Below, piece after piece: positions 5,136 to 7,302 of a DNA stretch of 7,302 nucleotides. The stretch comes from Aromatoleum sp. GTDB lineage: Bacteria > Pseudomonadota > Gammaproteobacteria > Burkholderiales > Casimicrobiaceae. Each line of letters opens with the position of its first letter. Position 1 is the stretch's first letter. A program made the position numbers and the translations under genes. The stretch spans positions 1 through 7,302 of the forward strand of contig JAAFGU010000118.1 of the NCBI GenBank assembly GCA_010365205.1, read 5' to 3'. The notes under the pieces were generated by a model. That model was not told where the DNA came from, made no database searches, and saw nothing but the letters and a program-made list of their open reading frames with translations.

Positions 5136-7302
5136 ACGCCCCGATTCCGCAGCCGGTGGTGTTTCATGCGCGCGGCGACGTCGAACTCGCGCGCCGCCTG
5201 AAAAGCGCCGTCGCCGGCAGCGTACTGTTCGACGCCGCGTCGCGCGGCCGCTACGCGACCGACGCCTCCATTTACCAGATCGATCCGGTCGGCGTACTGG
5301 TTCCCGCGAGCGACGCCGACGTCGCCGCCGCGATCGACGTCTGCCGCGACCTGCGGGTTCCGGTGCTGGCGCGGGGCGCGGGCAGCTCGCAATGCGGCCA
5401 GACCGTCGGCGCGGCGCTCATCATCGATCACAGCAAACACCTTGACCGCGTGCTGGAATTCGATGCCGGCGCGATGACCGTCACCGTCGAGCCGGGCATC
5501 GTGCTCGACGCACTGAACGCGTACCTGCGCCCGCACGGCCTGTGGTTTCCCGTCGACGTCAGCACGTCGGCGCAGGCAACGCTCGGCGGCATGGCGGGCA
5601 ACAACTCCTGCGGCTCGCGCTCGATCGCGTACGGCAACATGGTGCACAACGTCGTCGCCGTCGACGCCCGGCTGTCCGACGGCACGACCGCCGTCTTCGG
5701 CGCCGAGACCCGGATGCACGGCGGGCCGCCCCGCGTGCGCGAGCTTATCGCTCGACTCGCCGCCATCGGCCGGCGCGAGCACGACGAAATCGGTCTGCGC
5801 GTCCCGTCGGTGCTGCGGCGCGTCGGCGGCTACAACCTCGACGCGTTCCATCCGCAGAGCGAGCGCGCTTACACGGCGGACGGCAGCGTCAACTATGCGC
5901 ACCTGCTCGTCGGCAGCGAAGGCACGCTGGCCTGGACGCGGGCGCTGACGCTGGCCCTGGCGCCGCTGCCGCGGCACCGCTCGCTGGGCGTCGTCAATTT
6001 TCCGACGCTGTACCGCGCGATGGAATGCGCACAGCACATCGTGAAGCTCAACCCCACCGCGGTCGAACTGGTCGATCGCACGATGATCGAACTCGCGCGC
6101 GGCAACCCCGCGTTTCGCCCGGTGATCGACGGCGCGCTCGCCGGCGAGCCGGAGGCGATCCTGCTGGTCGAGTTCAACGGCGAGGACGCCGACGACGCGC
6201 GACGGCGTCTCGCCGGCCTCGTCGCGTTGATGGGCGACCTGGGCCTGGCCGGCAGCGTGGTGCCGATGATCGACGCCGCCGCGCAGAAGGCGCTGTGGGA
6301 GGTGCGCAAGGCCGGGCTCAACATCATGATGAGCATGCGCGGCGACGGCAAACCGGTGTCGTTCATCGAGGACTGCGCGGTCCCGTTGCCGCACCTGGCC
6401 GAGTACGTCGACCGGCTGACGCAGGTGTTCCTGAAGCACGGCACCCGCGGCACCTGGTACGCGCACGCTTCCGTCGGCACGCTGCACGTGCGGCCGATCC
6501 TCGACATGCGCCGGGACGGCGCGGCGAAAATGCGCGCGATCGCCGAGGAGGCGAGCGCGATGGTGCGCGAGTACAAGGGTGCCTTTTCCGGCGAACACGG
6601 CGACGGGCTGGTGCGCAGCGAGTGGGTCGCATGGCAATTCGGGCCGCGGCTCTCACGCGCGTTCGAGGAGATCAAGGACGCGTTCGACCCGGCCGGGCTG
6701 ATGAACCCGGGCAAGATCGTCCGCGGAACGAAAATGGACGATTCCTCGCTCTTCCGCTTTGCTCCCGGCTACACGCCGCGGCCCCTCGCGCCGGCGCTCG
6801 ACTGGTCGGCGTGGAATGTGCAGAACGAGCCGGTCTCCGATACGCTCACCGCGCCCGGCACCGGCGGCGATCCGGCGCGAGGGTTCGGCAAAGCGGTCGA
6901 AATGTGCAACAACAACGGCCACTGCCGCAAGTTCGACGCCGGCACCATGTGTCCGAGCTTTCGCGTCACCCGCGACGAGGAGCACTCGACGCGCGGCCGG
7001 GCGAACACGCTGCGGCTGGCCCTCTCCGGCCAGCTCGGCCCCGACTTCGCGAGCGAGCCGGTGCGCGCGGCGCTCGAGCTTTGCGTCAGCTGCAAGGGTT
7101 GCCGTCGCGAATGCCCGACCGGTGTCGACATGGCGAAGATGAAGATCGAGTTCCTGCATCATTGGCAGCGCACCCACGGCCTGTCGCTCAGGGACCGCCT
7201 GTTCGGGGAACTCCCGCGCTGGGCGCCCGCGGCGGCGCGGCTGCCGTGGCTGGCCAACCTGCGCGACGCGGTGCCGGGTCTTTCGCGGCTCACCGAAGTC
7301 TG
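5132..7302 (+). CDS. FAD-linked oxidase fused to Fe-S protein (GlcD/GlcF-like fusion), 3' end cut by window edge
   Basis: Probable 2-hydroxy-acid dehydrogenase that passes electrons from FAD through 4Fe-4S clusters to the respiratory chain. 723 codons are open; relatives run about 950-1020, so the missing end should hold the rest of the cysteine-rich GlcF-like part. The FAD-binding (PCMH-type) domain spans about residues 35-270, with ARGAGSSQCGQ (80-90) and LGGMAGNNSCGSRSIAYGN (151-169). The FAD-oxidase C-terminal domain follows to about 530, with YAHASVGTLHVRP (443-455), SGEHGDGLVRSEW (486-498) and FDPAGLMNPGKIV (518-530). Cluster cysteines are C592, C598 and C607 (before Pro608), then C651xxC654xxC657xxxC661P. 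HSTRGRAN (618-625) is typical of these fusions. No signal peptide is seen. ATG 5132 is the first in-frame ATG; a TTG at 5063 in frame lacks a ribosome binding site. Substrate is unproven: lactate, glycolate or 2-hydroxyglutarate type are all possible. Confidence 0.93.
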   Translation, partial: MNAPIPQPVVFHARGDVELARRLKSAVAGSVLFDAASRGRYATDASIYQIDPVGVLVPASDADVAAAIDVCRDLRVPVLARGAGSSQCGQTVGAALIIDHSKHLDRVLEFDAGAMTVTVEPGIVLDALNAYLRPHGLWFPVDVSTSAQATLGGMAGNNSCGSRSIAYGNMVHNVVAVDARLSDGTTAVFGAETRMHGGPPRVRELIARLAAIGRREHDEIGLRVPSVLRRVGGYNLDAFHPQSERAYTADGSVNYAHLLVGSEGTLAWTRALTLALAPLPRHRSLGVVNFPTLYRAMECAQHIVKLNPTAVELVDRTMIELARGNPAFRPVIDGALAGEPEAILLVEFNGEDADDARRRLAGLVALMGDLGLAGSVVPMIDAAAQKALWEVRKAGLNIMMSMRGDGKPVSFIEDCAVPLPHLAEYVDRLTQVFLKHGTRGTWYAHASVGTLHVRPILDMRRDGAAKMRAIAEEASAMVREYKGAFSGEHGDGLVRSEWVAWQFGPRLSRAFEEIKDAFDPAGLMNPGKIVRGTKMDDSSLFRFAPGYTPRPLAPALDWSAWNVQNEPVSDTLTAPGTGGDPARGFGKAVEMCNNNGHCRKFDAGTMCPSFRVTRDEEHSTRGRANTLRLALSGQLGPDFASEPVRAALELCVSCKGCRRECPTGVDMAKMKIEFLHHWQRTHGLSLRDRLFGELPRWAPAAARLPWLANLRDAVPGLSRLTEV

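Noticed and set aside
5024..6637. A 537-codon open frame antisense to the FAD/Fe-S oxidase gene
   Set aside because: The opposite strand shows continuous FAD and oxidase motifs. The antisense chain is rich in Arg, Ala, His and Asp with no domain and crosses the divergent promoter region.

Overview
The window is GC-rich (roughly two thirds G+C) bacterial chromosome with tightly packed metabolic genes. The composition, the TRAP transporter, the serine-glyoxylate-type aminotransferase and the fused FAD/Fe-S oxidase suggest a proteobacterium. A betaproteobacterium such as Burkholderiales is my best guess, from gene types only. No rRNA, tRNA, insertion sequence, integrase or CRISPR array was seen.

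Layout: two transcription units diverge from a 216-bp region at about 4916-5131. Leftward on the minus strand, in transcription order, lie a class V aminotransferase of the serine-glyoxylate type (4915 to 3710), a 127-bp gap with 10-bp tandem repeats, and a complete three-part TRAP transporter: periplasmic binding protein dctP, small membrane subunit dctQ and large membrane subunit dctM. A crotonase (enoyl-CoA hydratase/isomerase) family gene follows and runs off the left edge. The gaps from dctP to dctQ, dctQ to dctM and dctM to the crotonase are 2, 15 and 4 nt, so these four genes are almost certainly one operon. The aminotransferase may share its transcript. Rightward on the plus strand, a long gene encodes a fused FAD-linked oxidase plus Fe-S protein (GlcD- and GlcF-like parts in one chain). 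It runs off the right edge after 723 codons. A possible 16-codon leader ORF with a strong ribosome binding site overlaps its start by ATGA.

Working model (inference): the TRAP system imports an organic acid. The FAD/Fe-S enzyme oxidises a 2-hydroxy acid to a 2-oxo acid. The aminotransferase exchanges amino groups with glyoxylate or another 2-oxo acid. The crotonase handles a CoA-bound intermediate. The substrate cannot be read from the sequence. The divergent region holds a good minus-strand promoter (TATACT -10), a small palindrome on its -35, and two near-identical 14-mers 83 bp apart, so the two arms may be co-regulated. All genes resemble known families. The least explained parts are the regulatory features: the 10-bp repeats before dctP, the paired 14-mers and the leader ORF.
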